The position numbers were made by a program, and so were the translations under genes. Shown here piece by piece: positions 1-6,244 of a stretch of DNA of 7,866 bases. The stretch spans positions 726-8,591 of the forward strand of contig WQRS01000018.1 in assembly GCA_009786615.1 (NCBI GenBank), given 5' to 3'. This DNA is from Treponema sp. (lineage in GTDB: Bacteria; Spirochaetota; Spirochaetia; Treponematales; Breznakiellaceae). The notes under the pieces are model-generated. The model ran no database searches. It saw only the letters and a list, made by a program, of their open reading frames with translations, and was not told where the DNA came from. Each line of letters begins with the position of its first letter. Positions within the stretch are counted from its first letter, which is position 1.

Positions 1-1955
1 TCCATTGCGCGGGTTGCGCCCACGTAAAAAAGCCGCCGTTCCTCCTCAAGCGCTTCGGCTTTTTTGTCGTCTCTGGGGAAAATCCCCTGCTCGATGCCCG
101 TCATAATGACGCGGCGGAATTCCAGTCCTTTGGTGTTGTGCAGTGTGATGAGCGTGACAGAGTTTTTTGCGTCATGGGCGTTTGAATTTTCTTCCATGGA
201 GCGATCAAGCTCTATGTGCTCAAGAAACTCCAAAAGACCGGCTTGTGTGGGGGCGTACAGGCTTGCGGCGTTGGCAACTTCCTGCAGGTTGTCAAGGCGC
301 TGGCTGCCGCCGATTTCGTCAGTGGACAGGTGATACTCGGCAATGCCGCTTTCCTCGATAAGAGTTACCACGCAGGCAGAAAGCCCTTCACCAGCCGTTA
401 GGCTTTCACCGGGTTTTTTGCGCTTTGCCGCCTGTTTTGCCGCAAGGGGATTTTCGGCGGGAGCGCCGGAACCGCCTTCACTAATATCCTCTTCAAGCGC
501 CTCATTTTTCAACTCCGCGCGGCCTGTTTCAATGGCCTTAAGGAAAGCGCCAATTCCCGTGCGGGCTTTGGCGGGAAGTTCAGGCATTAGGCGCTGTGAT
601 GCAAGCGTTAGGTTTCCGGCATGGTTTTCGTTAAAATCCATAAAATCCCCATCCGCACTCCGCCGCATCGCCTCTTCCACGATGCGCCCGACTGTGGCAG
701 GTCCTACGCCCCTTGCCGGTTTGTTTACCATTCGGCGGAATGCGATCTCATCGCGCGGATTAACAAGGAACGAAAGAAGTGCCAGCGTGTCCTTCACTTC
801 CTCCCGCTCGTAAAACTTAAGCGAACCCACCACACGATACGGAATTTTCCGCCGCAATAACTCCGTTTCAAAACCCAGCGATTGGGCATTGGTTCGGTAA
901 ACTATTGCCCAATCCGAGTACGGAACATCCTTTCCGCTTTTCCCGATAAGTTCTGAGCAAAACTCGGTTTCCTCATCCTGGTCAGGCAGAAATGCAAGCA
1001 CGGGTATTTTGCCTTCCCCGCGATCTGCCTTTAAGGTTTTCCCAAGCCTGCCGGAATTACGATCCACCACAGATGTTGCCGCCCGCAAAATTGGGGCGGT
1101 GGAACGGTAATTCCGCTCCAGACGCACGATGTCGGCATTTTCAAAAACATCGGGAAACTCAAGGATGTTTTTCACTTCCGCCCCGCGAAAGCTGTAAATG
1201 GATTGATCGTCATCGCCGACAACACAGATGTATGCGCCGGGGCTGTAAAGCGCCTTCAAAAGTTCTGACTGCGCAACGTTTGAATCCTGGTATTCGTCAA
1301 CCATTATCACCCGAAAACGCTCTCGAAAACGCCGGGCGACTTCAGGAACATTTCTCAAAATCTCCACAGGTTTTTTTATAAGATCGCCAAAATCGACGTT
1401 GCCGATTTGAGTAAGCCGCTCCTCGTATTTTGCGTAAACGCCCCGGAACTTTTTGCGGTTGTCAATAAGGTCAAGGGCAGGATCATCAGGTGAAAGAAAG
1501 TAATCCTTTGCACGGGCAATGCTATTGGCAAAAGATTTGACTTCAGCACGCGGCTCACCTTCCATGATCGTGGACAAAAGTGTAAGGCTGTCATCATCGT
1601 CATAAATGACAAAATCAGACTTCATGCCGCCCGCCGCTCCGTTTCGCCTGAGAAACCACGCGCCAAAAGAATGGAAAGTTCTAAGCATTGCATCGGCAGC
1701 CCGCCCGTCGATAAGTCGCGCCCGTTCAGCCATTTCCCGCGCGGCTTTGTTGGTAAACGTCACCGCTAAAATTGAGCGTGGATCTATTCCCTGTTCGCGG
1801 ATGAGCCACGCGATTTTGGTGGTGATAACGCGGGTTTTGCCTGACCCTGCACCTGCAAGGATCAACAGCGGCTTTCCGGTATGAAATACGGCCTGGCGCT
1901 GTTCGGCGTTGAGGATTTTTAGATAAGGAGGAATGGAGTCAGTCACAGTTGCCAT
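1..1955 (-). CDS. uvrD: UvrD/PcrA-type superfamily 1 DNA helicase (C-terminus beyond window)
   Basis: An ATP-dependent 3'-5' DNA helicase of the UvrD/Rep/PcrA family, which unwinds DNA in nucleotide excision and mismatch repair and clears blocked forks. Reading the minus strand from the ATG at 1955 gives 651 complete codons with no stop before the window edge. All helicase motifs seen are intact: Walker A AGAGSGKT (about 34-41), motif Ia TFTNKAAREM (66-75), motif II VDEYQDSN (219-226), motif III GDDDQSIYSFRGA (247-259), motif IV region LERNYRS (279-285), motif V TLHNTKGLEF (604-613) and motif VI with FYVGATRA (643-650). Only the C-terminal tail should be missing. Residues about 485-525 form a low-complexity Ala/Lys/Glu/Gly segment just before the end of the 2B region, unlike textbook UvrD. 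The start is preceded by TATAAT seven bases away and by no Shine-Dalgarno. It is divergent from glyA. UvrD, PcrA and Rep cannot be told apart here. Confidence 0.95.
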   Translation of the reverse strand, partial: MATVTDSIPPYLKILNAEQRQAVFHTGKPLLILAGAGSGKTRVITTKIAWLIREQGIDPRSILAVTFTNKAAREMAERARLIDGRAADAMLRTFHSFGAWFLRRNGAAGGMKSDFVIYDDDDSLTLLSTIMEGEPRAEVKSFANSIARAKDYFLSPDDPALDLIDNRKKFRGVYAKYEERLTQIGNVDFGDLIKKPVEILRNVPEVARRFRERFRVIMVDEYQDSNVAQSELLKALYSPGAYICVVGDDDQSIYSFRGAEVKNILEFPDVFENADIVRLERNYRSTAPILRAATSVVDRNSGRLGKTLKADRGEGKIPVLAFLPDQDEETEFCSELIGKSGKDVPYSDWAIVYRTNAQSLGFETELLRRKIPYRVVGSLKFYEREEVKDTLALLSFLVNPRDEIAFRRMVNKPARGVGPATVGRIVEEAMRRSADGDFMDFNENHAGNLTLASQRLMPELPAKARTGIGAFLKAIETGRAELKNEALEEDISEGGSGAPAENPLAAKQAAKRKKPGESLTAGEGLSACVVTLIEESGIAEYHLSTDEIGGSQRLDNLQEVANAASLYAPTQAGLLEFLEHIELDRSMEENSNAHDAKNSVTLITLHNTKGLEFRRVIMTGIEQGIFPRDDKKAEALEEERRLFYVGATRAM

Positions 1956-1962
1956 TTTTGCT

Positions 1963-1991
1963 ATTATAGTGAAAACAACGGCAAACAGTAA
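1963..1991 (-). promoter_or_regulatory. Predicted uvrD promoter, leaderless type
   Basis: On the minus strand a perfect TATAAT lies at 1968-1963, with exactly seven bases (AGCAAAA) before the ATG at 1955. A start site about seven bases after the -10 box would fall on or next to the A of the ATG. The hexamer 17 bp upstream (TTACTG, 1991-1986) is a poor -35 match. No purine-rich ribosome binding site is present between 1956 and 1975. The -10 box is seen directly; the leaderless interpretation is inference. Confidence 0.6.
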
Positions 1992-2052
1992 TACAGTTGT
2001 TCTGAAACTTCAGTTTATGAATAATAGCGCTTGAAACAGTAAAATACACTGT
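1983..2052. repeat. ACAGT/ACTGT repeat cluster in the uvrD-glyA intergenic region
   Basis: The 136-bp divergent region (1956-2091) is AT-rich and contains an imperfect direct repeat: AAACAGTAATACA at 1983-1995 and AAACAGTAAAATACA at 2034-2048. Further ACAGT copies lie at 1985-1989, 1993-1997 and 2036-2040, with an inverted copy ACTGT at 2048-2052. A short palindrome CTGAA-AC-TTCAG lies at 2002-2013. The first copies overlap the upstream part of the uvrD promoter and the last abuts the glyA -35 box. This could be a set of operator sites or chance in AT-rich DNA; no known regulator consensus was recognised. Confidence 0.4.
2036..2052. promoter_or_regulatory. Operator-like dyad ACAGT-N7-ACTGT upstream of glyA
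   Basis: A perfect 5-bp inverted repeat with a 7-bp spacer, ending one base before the predicted glyA -35 hexamer (2054-2059). The position would suit an activator or repressor of glyA. It does not fit the E. coli LexA pattern CTG-N10-CAG or the Bacillus LexA/DinR consensus. The function is inferred from position and symmetry only. Confidence 0.35.
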
Positions 2053-2053
2053 A

Positions 2054-2082
2054 TTGCAACAAACTGCCAATATCGTTATTCT
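2054..2082 (+). promoter_or_regulatory. Predicted glyA promoter, near-leaderless
   Basis: TTGCAA (2054-2059, 4 of 6 consensus bases) and TATTCT (2077-2082, 4 of 6) are separated by 17 bp. The -10 ends nine bases before the glyA ATG at 2092, so the transcript would have a leader of only a few bases. No Shine-Dalgarno is seen upstream of the ATG. Confidence 0.45.
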
Positions 2083-2091
2083 GTTAATATC

Positions 2092-3594
2092 ATGAACAAC
2101 CCAGTTTCTTCTTATGTTGCCGCCAAAGGCTCCGCTTTTGATGTGGGCTTTTTGGCGTATCTCTGCAATCTTTCGGAAATTGCCAAGTCATCACCGGAAG
2201 TTGTTGCCTCAATTATCGGGGAGCTGGAAAGCCAGCGAAACCGCGTCAAACTCATCGCCAGCGAAAATTATTGTTCGCTTGCCACTCAGTTCGCTATGGG
2301 AAACCTGCTCACGGACAAATACGCCGAAGGGGTTCCTTACCGCAGGTTTTACGCGGGAACCGAGAATGTCGATGCTGTGGAATCGCTGGCTGCAAAGGAA
2401 GCCTGCGCGCTTTTCGGTGCGGAGTACGCCAACGTCCAGCCTCACAGCGGCGCGGATGCGAACCTTATGGCTTTTTGGGCGATTTTGTCGGCGAAAATCG
2501 AAAGCCCCGAACTTGCCAAAATTGGCGGGACAAACCTTTACCAGTTAAGCGACACCCAATGGAAGGAACTGAAAGGGCGTTTGGGGAACCAGCGCTTGCT
2601 GGGGCTTGATTACTATTCAGGCGGTCACCTTACGCACGGCTACCGGTATAATGTCTCTGCCCGAATGTTCGATGTATATAGCTACTCGGTTTCCAAAGAA
2701 ACAGGTCTGTTGGATTATGATCAAATCCAGCGCCAGGCGGAAGAAGTAAAGCCGCTGATTTTGCTGTCAGGATATTCAGCTTATCCGCGCAAAATCGACT
2801 TTAAGCGGATGCGTGAGATCGCCGATTCGGTGGGAGCTGTGTTTATGGTCGATATGGCGCATTTTGCAGGGCTTGTGGCTGGTAAGGTTTTTTCAGGCAC
2901 CTGTGATCCTGTGGCGCACGCCCACGTTGTCACCACCACTACGCACAAAACGCTGCGCGGGCCAAGAGCGGGACTTGTGCTTGCGGTGAAGGAGTTTGCC
3001 GAAGCGCTGGACAAAGGCTGCCCGCTTGTCATGGGCGGCCCCCTGCCGCACGTTATTGCCGCAAAAGCTGTCGCATTTAAAGAAGCGGACAGCCTTGAGT
3101 TTCAGGCTTATGCGAAAAAAATAGTTGAAAACTGCCAGGCGCTCGCCGCCGCCTGCATAAAAAACGGCATTGAAGTGCTAACAGGCGGCACGGACAACCA
3201 TCTGTTCCTTGCTAACGTTCGCGCACTTGGCTTAACCGGGCGTCAGGCGGAAAGCGCCCTTTTTGAGTGCAACATCACGCTTAACCGCAACAGCCTGCCT
3301 TTTGATCCCAACGGCCCCTGGTATACTTCCGGTTTGCGGATAGGAACGGCGGCGCTTACAACGCTGGGCATGGGAACAGCTGAAATGGAAGAACTTGGGA
3401 GCATAATCGCGCTTGTGCTCAAAAACACCAAACCTGCGCCAAACGCGAAAGATCCGTCAAAAACCAGCAGATCGATGTACAATATCGAGGAAGCGGCAAA
3501 AACGCAGGCGCTTGAACGGGTGAAAAAGCTCATGGTGCGGTTTCCTGTGTACCCGCAAATTGATTTGCAGTTTTTGAAAGAGGCGTTTTTGTAA
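2092..3594 (+). CDS. glyA: Serine hydroxymethyltransferase, long Chlamydia/Treponema type
   Basis: A cytoplasmic PLP enzyme that interconverts serine plus tetrahydrofolate with glycine plus 5,10-methylenetetrahydrofolate, the main source of one-carbon units. The 500-residue protein has the whole active site: ASENY (56-60), KYAEG with the catalytic Glu at 79, HSGADAN (118-124), GGHLTHG (177-183), VDMAHFAGLVAG with Asp254 and His257, the PLP lysine K286 in TTTTHKTLRGPR, and R416 in SGLRIGT for the substrate carboxylate. It is longer than the 417-residue E. coli enzyme, with an N-terminal extension of some 20 residues and an insertion of about 30 residues between HSG and GGHLTHG. Both fit the Chlamydia and Treponema subgroup. 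GTAAL replaces the usual GTPAL after R416. The ATG is preferred because it is the first in frame and a promoter fits upstream; there is no Shine-Dalgarno. It is divergent from uvrD and convergent with recR, with an 8-bp gap. Confidence 0.97.
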   Translation: MNNPVSSYVAAKGSAFDVGFLAYLCNLSEIAKSSPEVVASIIGELESQRNRVKLIASENYCSLATQFAMGNLLTDKYAEGVPYRRFYAGTENVDAVESLAAKEACALFGAEYANVQPHSGADANLMAFWAILSAKIESPELAKIGGTNLYQLSDTQWKELKGRLGNQRLLGLDYYSGGHLTHGYRYNVSARMFDVYSYSVSKETGLLDYDQIQRQAEEVKPLILLSGYSAYPRKIDFKRMREIADSVGAVFMVDMAHFAGLVAGKVFSGTCDPVAHAHVVTTTTHKTLRGPRAGLVLAVKEFAEALDKGCPLVMGGPLPHVIAAKAVAFKEADSLEFQAYAKKIVENCQALAAACIKNGIEVLTGGTDNHLFLANVRALGLTGRQAESALFECNITLNRNSLPFDPNGPWYTSGLRIGTAALTTLGMGTAEMEELGSIIALVLKNTKPAPNAKDPSKTSRSMYNIEEAAKTQALERVKKLMVRFPVYPQIDLQFLKEAFL

Positions 3595-3602
3595 AAAATC
3601 CC

Positions 3603-4214
3603 TCACATCTTAATTCTGCCGCGCAAGCTCCGCGAAAGCGTAAGCCGGTCGGCGTACTCCAAATCCCCGCCGACAGGAAGCCCCGAAGCAAGGCGGGAAA
3701 TTTCAAGCGGCGAGGCGGGAAACATTTCTTTCAGAAATCGTTGTATATACAGGGCGGTTGTGTCGCCTTCGATTGTGGGATTGAGCGCGAGGATAACTTC
3801 CCGCACACCTTCTTCTTTGATGCGCTCGGCAAGGCGGCTTATTGAAAGGTCGCTTGGGTTTACGCCTTCAAGCGGGGCGATAAGCCCGCCCAGCACATGG
3901 AATATACCTGAAAACTCTTTGGACTCATCAATAAGGCGCACATCCTGAGCGCGTTCCACCACGCAAAGCAATGCCCGCTCCCGCGCGGGATCGGCGCAGA
4001 TTTGGCAAAGATCGCTTTCAGTGAAACTGCCGCAGCAGGAACAGCGTTTTATTGCCTTGTGCAGACCGGAAAGCTCGCCCGCCAAAGTTTGAGCGTAGGA
4101 AGAGTCAGTGTCAAGGATATGGTAGACAAGCCGCCCGGCGCTTTTTTTGCCTATGCCCGGAAGCTTTGAAAAAAGCGCCACAAGCCTGTCAAGGGCATCA
4201 AGATTTGAGCTCAT
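3603..4214 (-). CDS. recR: Recombination mediator protein RecR
   Basis: RecR works with RecO (and RecF) to load RecA onto SSB-coated single-stranded DNA in gap repair. The 203-residue length is typical. The domains are in the usual order: an N-terminal helix-hairpin-helix with LPGIGKKSAGR (18-28), a zinc finger with Cys58, Cys61, Cys70 and Cys73, a Toprim domain starting near CVVERAQDV (84-92) and including ILALNPTIEGD (141-151), and the C-terminal SGLPVGGDLEYAD motif (177-189) before a basic end. It is the last gene of the dnaX-ybaB-recR cluster. Its ATG overlaps the ybaB stop in ATGA, and no good Shine-Dalgarno precedes it, so translation is probably coupled to ybaB. The stop lies 8 bp from the end of convergent glyA. 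Confidence 0.97.
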   Translation of the reverse strand: MSSNLDALDRLVALFSKLPGIGKKSAGRLVYHILDTDSSYAQTLAGELSGLHKAIKRCSCCGSFTESDLCQICADPARERALLCVVERAQDVRLIDESKEFSGIFHVLGGLIAPLEGVNPSDLSISRLAERIKEEGVREVILALNPTIEGDTTALYIQRFLKEMFPASPLEISRLASGLPVGGDLEYADRLTLSRSLRGRIKM

Positions 4215-4552
4215 GCGGGGAAGCCGGGCATACCGGGAAAGCCTTGCAAGGCCTGCATTCCGCCGGGGATCATCCCGCCAACTTCGCGGCTGATGGCTTC
4301 TTTCACTTTTTCCATGGCGTTGGCGAAAGCGGCGGCGATGAGGTCTTGCAGCATAACCCTGTCCCCGTCTTCCATTGCTTCAGGCGCTATCCGCACGGCA
4401 AGCACTTCCATCTTGCCGTTCATGTCGATTTCCGCCATTCCGCCGCCGGCAGAACCTGTCACTTTGACAGCCTCAAGTTTTTCCTGGAAAGAACCCATTT
4501 GTTCCTGAATCTTTTGTGCATTTTTCAAAAGGTCGAAGGGGTTTATATTCAC
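4211..4552 (-). CDS. ybaB: YbaB/EbfC family nucleoid-associated protein
   Basis: A small DNA-binding protein, 113 residues, of the YbaB/EbfC family, which forms dimers and coats DNA. Spirochaete EbfC of Borrelia is the best-studied member. Visible features are the N-terminal amphipathic helix starting NPFDLLKNAQKIQEQM, the glycine-rich turn TGSAGGGMAEIDMNGK (32-47) and a C-terminal helix with LIAAAFANAMEKVKE. The tail is rich in Gly, Met and Pro, as is common in the family. The start codon is GTG at 4552, supported by GAGGAG eight bases upstream inside the end of dnaX. GTGA forms a 4-bp overlap with the dnaX stop, and ATGA a 4-bp overlap with recR. Its place between dnaX and recR is conserved in many bacteria. 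Confidence 0.95.
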   Translation of the reverse strand: MNINPFDLLKNAQKIQEQMGSFQEKLEAVKVTGSAGGGMAEIDMNGKMEVLAVRIAPEAMEDGDRVMLQDLIAAAFANAMEKVKEAISREVGGMIPGGMQALQGFPGMPGFPA

Positions 4553-6045
4553 TCTCTGTTCTCCTCTACAATTGTTCCCGGAATCACATCCAAAACTTTT
4601 TGGACTGCCGGATCGATATTTGAATTTGATGCCTGCGCCGATTTCATAGCAGGCGGCGGGCTTGCAGGCAAAGTAGGCGACTTTGTTTGCAAAGTCGCAG
4701 AATTCCCCTTTGTTGCCATGTACTGGCTATACGCCTGCGAGAAAGAGTCTTGCCGATCGCTGTCGTCAGGCGGCGAGTCGGGCTTTGCGGACGAAGCTGC
4801 TGCTGCATCCGGATCGGCTGCTGCATCCGGTTCGGCTGCTTGGGGGAACTCACCAGGAAGCCCTTCTCCTGATAAGTTCCCTTCAGCTAAAGGGCGGCTC
4901 ACCTCGCTTAAGGTTTTTCGCGCCTGCGTTACGGTTTCGGCAAGTTCCGCAGGGGTTATCCACTTTTCAAGCCAGCAGAGCTTTGAAGCCAGCGTTTCAA
5001 GCTCAAAGCGGGGCGAAACCGAATAGCGTATGTCGCGGTGCAGAGCGTATAAGAGTTCGCCGGCCCGCTCAAGGCGGATGGCATCGTAACGCTCAAGCAC
5101 GGCGGGGGAAAAACGGGCGGGGGGATAACCGAGCAGGGCTTCCCTCGTAATGCCCGCTTTCAGCAGAAGCAGGCTGTGATAGTAACCTGCAAGGTCTTGA
5201 ACAAAAGTTTCCACCGCAACACCTGAAGAAAGCAGGTCATCTATGAGTGAGAGGGATCGGAGGAAATCCGCCGAAGCGCAGGCTTCGCCAAACTCGTTGA
5301 GCTTGTCCAGCCCAACAAGACCCAGTTTCTCGCGGATGAGCTGGGTGCGGATGTGCCCGCCGGAAAACGACACGACCTGATCGAACAGCGTGTAGGCATC
5401 CCGGCAGCTTCCGGTGGACTCCCGCGCTATCCAGAAAAGCGCCTCATCCTCAGCCTCAATTTCCATTTCGTTGCAAGCGGTACGGAGCAATTCTGCGATG
5501 GTCTCCACGCCAATGAGGCGGAAGTTGAACTGCTGACAGCGGCTTCGGATGGTGGCTGGAACTTTTTGAAGTTCGGTAGTGGCGAAAATAAAAACGACAT
5601 TCGGCGGCGGTTCTTCGATTGTTTTGAGGAGGGCGTTAAATGCGCTGTTGGAAAGCATATGCACTTCGTCAATGATGTAGACTTTGTACCGCCCGGAACT
5701 TGGCGGGAAAAGCACTTCTTCCTTTATTTGGCGCACATCGTTTACGCCGGTGTTGGAAGCCCCGTCTATTTCAAGCACGTCCATGCTCGCGCCACGGCTG
5801 ATTTCCACGCACTGGGCGCAGGTTCCGCAGGGATTCGCCGTTGTGCCGGTTTCGCAGCGTAGCGCCCGCGCAAGAATCCGTGCCGCGCTTGTTTTGCCGC
5901 ACCCGCGCGGCCCTGAAAAGAGGTAGGCGTGGGCAATCTGCTCTGTTTGCAGTGAATTCATAAGCGTAGCGGCGACAAACTCCTGCCCCGCAAGCTCGTT
6001 AAATGTTTTTGGCCTGCGCCGGGTGGCGGTTACTTCGTACGGCAT
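4549..6045 (-). CDS. dnaX: DNA polymerase III clamp-loader subunit DnaX (short form)
   Basis: The ATPase of the clamp loader that places the beta clamp on primed DNA. Within 498 residues the AAA+ motor is complete: Walker A GPRGCGKT (45-52), zinc-module cysteines 64, 73, 76 and 79, Walker B IIDEVHML (124-131), sensor 1 FATTE (154-158), the SRC arginine finger (168-170) and sensor 2 GSCRDA (212-217; usually GSMRDA). The collar domain runs to about residue 360. The rest is a Pro/Ala/Ser-rich linker with a small repeat and a short end VQKVLDVIPGTIVEE. It is shorter than E. coli tau (643 residues), and no A AAA AAG slip site was seen at the domain boundary, so it may be made in one form only. The ATG is seven bases after TATAAT and lacks a Shine-Dalgarno. 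It heads the cluster with ybaB and recR, just downstream of the SRP RNA. Confidence 0.97.
   Translation of the reverse strand: MPYEVTATRRRPKTFNELAGQEFVAATLMNSLQTEQIAHAYLFSGPRGCGKTSAARILARALRCETGTTANPCGTCAQCVEISRGASMDVLEIDGASNTGVNDVRQIKEEVLFPPSSGRYKVYIIDEVHMLSNSAFNALLKTIEEPPPNVVFIFATTELQKVPATIRSRCQQFNFRLIGVETIAELLRTACNEMEIEAEDEALFWIARESTGSCRDAYTLFDQVVSFSGGHIRTQLIREKLGLVGLDKLNEFGEACASADFLRSLSLIDDLLSSGVAVETFVQDLAGYYHSLLLLKAGITREALLGYPPARFSPAVLERYDAIRLERAGELLYALHRDIRYSVSPRFELETLASKLCWLEKWITPAELAETVTQARKTLSEVSRPLAEGNLSGEGLPGEFPQAAEPDAAADPDAAAASSAKPDSPPDDSDRQDSFSQAYSQYMATKGNSATLQTKSPTLPASPPPAMKSAQASNSNIDPAVQKVLDVIPGTIVEENRE
4799..4840. repeat. 18-bp tandem repeat in the dnaX linker
   Basis: Two adjacent 18-bp units, 4799-4816 and 4817-4834, differ at one base (A4813 against T4831) and are followed by a 6-bp partial third copy. 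On the coding strand they give the hexapeptide (E/D)PDAAA twice within the DnaX linker. The unit is a multiple of three, so copy-number change keeps the frame. It may vary between strains. Confidence 0.8.
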
Positions 6046-6052
6046 GGCGTAA

Positions 6053-6081
6053 ATTATAGCTTGTTTTCATATAAACAAAAA
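6053..6081 (-). promoter_or_regulatory. Predicted dnaX promoter, leaderless type
   Basis: On the minus strand a perfect TATAAT at 6058-6053 is followed by seven bases (TTACGCC) and the dnaX ATG at 6045. The -35 position 17 bp upstream (6081-6076, TTTTTG) is a weak match and coincides with the T-run that should end the SRP RNA. No Shine-Dalgarno lies upstream of the ATG. Start-site placement is inferred. Confidence 0.6.
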
Positions 6082-6093
6082 GCCCCGCCAGGG
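6074..6093 (-). terminator. SRP RNA 3' end and intrinsic terminator
   Basis: The 3' strand of the SRP RNA terminal helix (minus strand CCTGGCGGGG, 6092-6083) is followed by CTTTTTGTTT. The GC-rich helix with a T-run can act as an intrinsic terminator. The partner strand is at 6184-6175. Some read-through into dnaX is possible, since the T-run is interrupted after five bases. Confidence 0.6.
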
Positions 6094-6184
6094 TGATCAC
6101 GGCGCCACGACCATTCGCTTGCCGTTGCTTCCTTCCGGACCTGGCGGAGTTGGGCGGCAGTCGTTCGCATGACTCCTGGCGAGG
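6083..6184 (-). ncRNA. ffs: Signal recognition particle RNA, small bacterial (4.5S) type
   Basis: The RNA of the signal recognition particle, which binds Ffh and targets nascent membrane proteins to FtsY and the translocon. The minus strand carries the hallmark domain IV sequence AGGTCCGGAAGGAAGCA with the GGAA tetraloop at 6136-6133 and the flanking symmetric and asymmetric loop bases. The predicted ends pair in a 10-bp helix: CCTCGCCAGG (6184-6175) with CCTGGCGGGG (6092-6083), one G-U pair. At about 102 nt it is the short form without an Alu domain. The 5' end agrees with a promoter placed seven bases upstream, and the 3' end with a T-run. It lies just upstream of dnaX, as scr does in Bacillus subtilis. 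The exact ends are inferred from pairing. Confidence 0.95.
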
Positions 6185-6191
6185 TGAGTCT

Positions 6192-6220
6192 ATCATACAT
6201 TAGTCTTCATTGAATGACAA
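6192..6220 (-). promoter_or_regulatory. Predicted SRP RNA promoter
   Basis: On the minus strand TTGTCA (6220-6215, 5 of 6 consensus bases) and TATGAT (6197-6192, 5 of 6) are separated by 17 bp. A start about seven bases later falls at 6185-6184, exactly where the terminal helix of the SRP RNA begins. This is the best sigma-70-like promoter in the window, as expected for an abundant stable RNA. Confidence 0.75.
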
Positions 6221-6238
6221 GGGATAATTGTTTATAGT
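6210..6238 (+). promoter_or_regulatory. Predicted promoter of the DUF368 gene, leaderless type
   Basis: TTGAAT (6210-6215, 4 of 6) and TATAGT (6233-6238, 5 of 6) are spaced by 17 bp. Only six bases (TGTCAG) separate the -10 box from the ATG at 6245, and no Shine-Dalgarno is present. The -35 box shares base 6215 with the -35 box of the divergent SRP RNA promoter, so the two should exclude each other. Confidence 0.6.
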
Positions 6239-6244
6239 TGTCAG

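Noticed and set aside
343..813. A 156-codon plus-strand open frame and several others within 1-1900.
   Set aside because: They lie antisense to the uvrD frame, which is continuous with all helicase motifs; their translations are low-complexity Ser/Arg/Pro.
1985..2064. Possible LexA (SOS) box near uvrD.
   Set aside because: ACTGT and ACAGT elements are present, but none is spaced as CTG-N10-CAG, and no Bacillus-type GAAC-N4-GTTC site was found.
3592..3605. Bidirectional terminator between convergent glyA and recR.
   Set aside because: The gap is only 8 bp and no inverted repeat with flanking T-runs was found there.
4644..4853. Alternative-frame product of dnaX through programmed frameshifting.
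   Set aside because: The overlapping frame encodes a short Gln/Arg-rich peptide made by the tandem repeat; no A AAA AAG or long A-run slip site was seen near the domain boundary.
4052..5026. A 324-codon open frame on the plus strand.
   Set aside because: It is antisense to dnaX, ybaB and recR, all of which have complete family motifs; it starts with TTG and its translation shows no domain. It is a by-product of codon bias in the real genes.
5999..6196. A 65-codon minus-strand open frame over the SRP RNA and dnaX start.
   Set aside because: It covers the SRP RNA, its terminator and the dnaX promoter in a different frame from dnaX and has no ribosome binding site.
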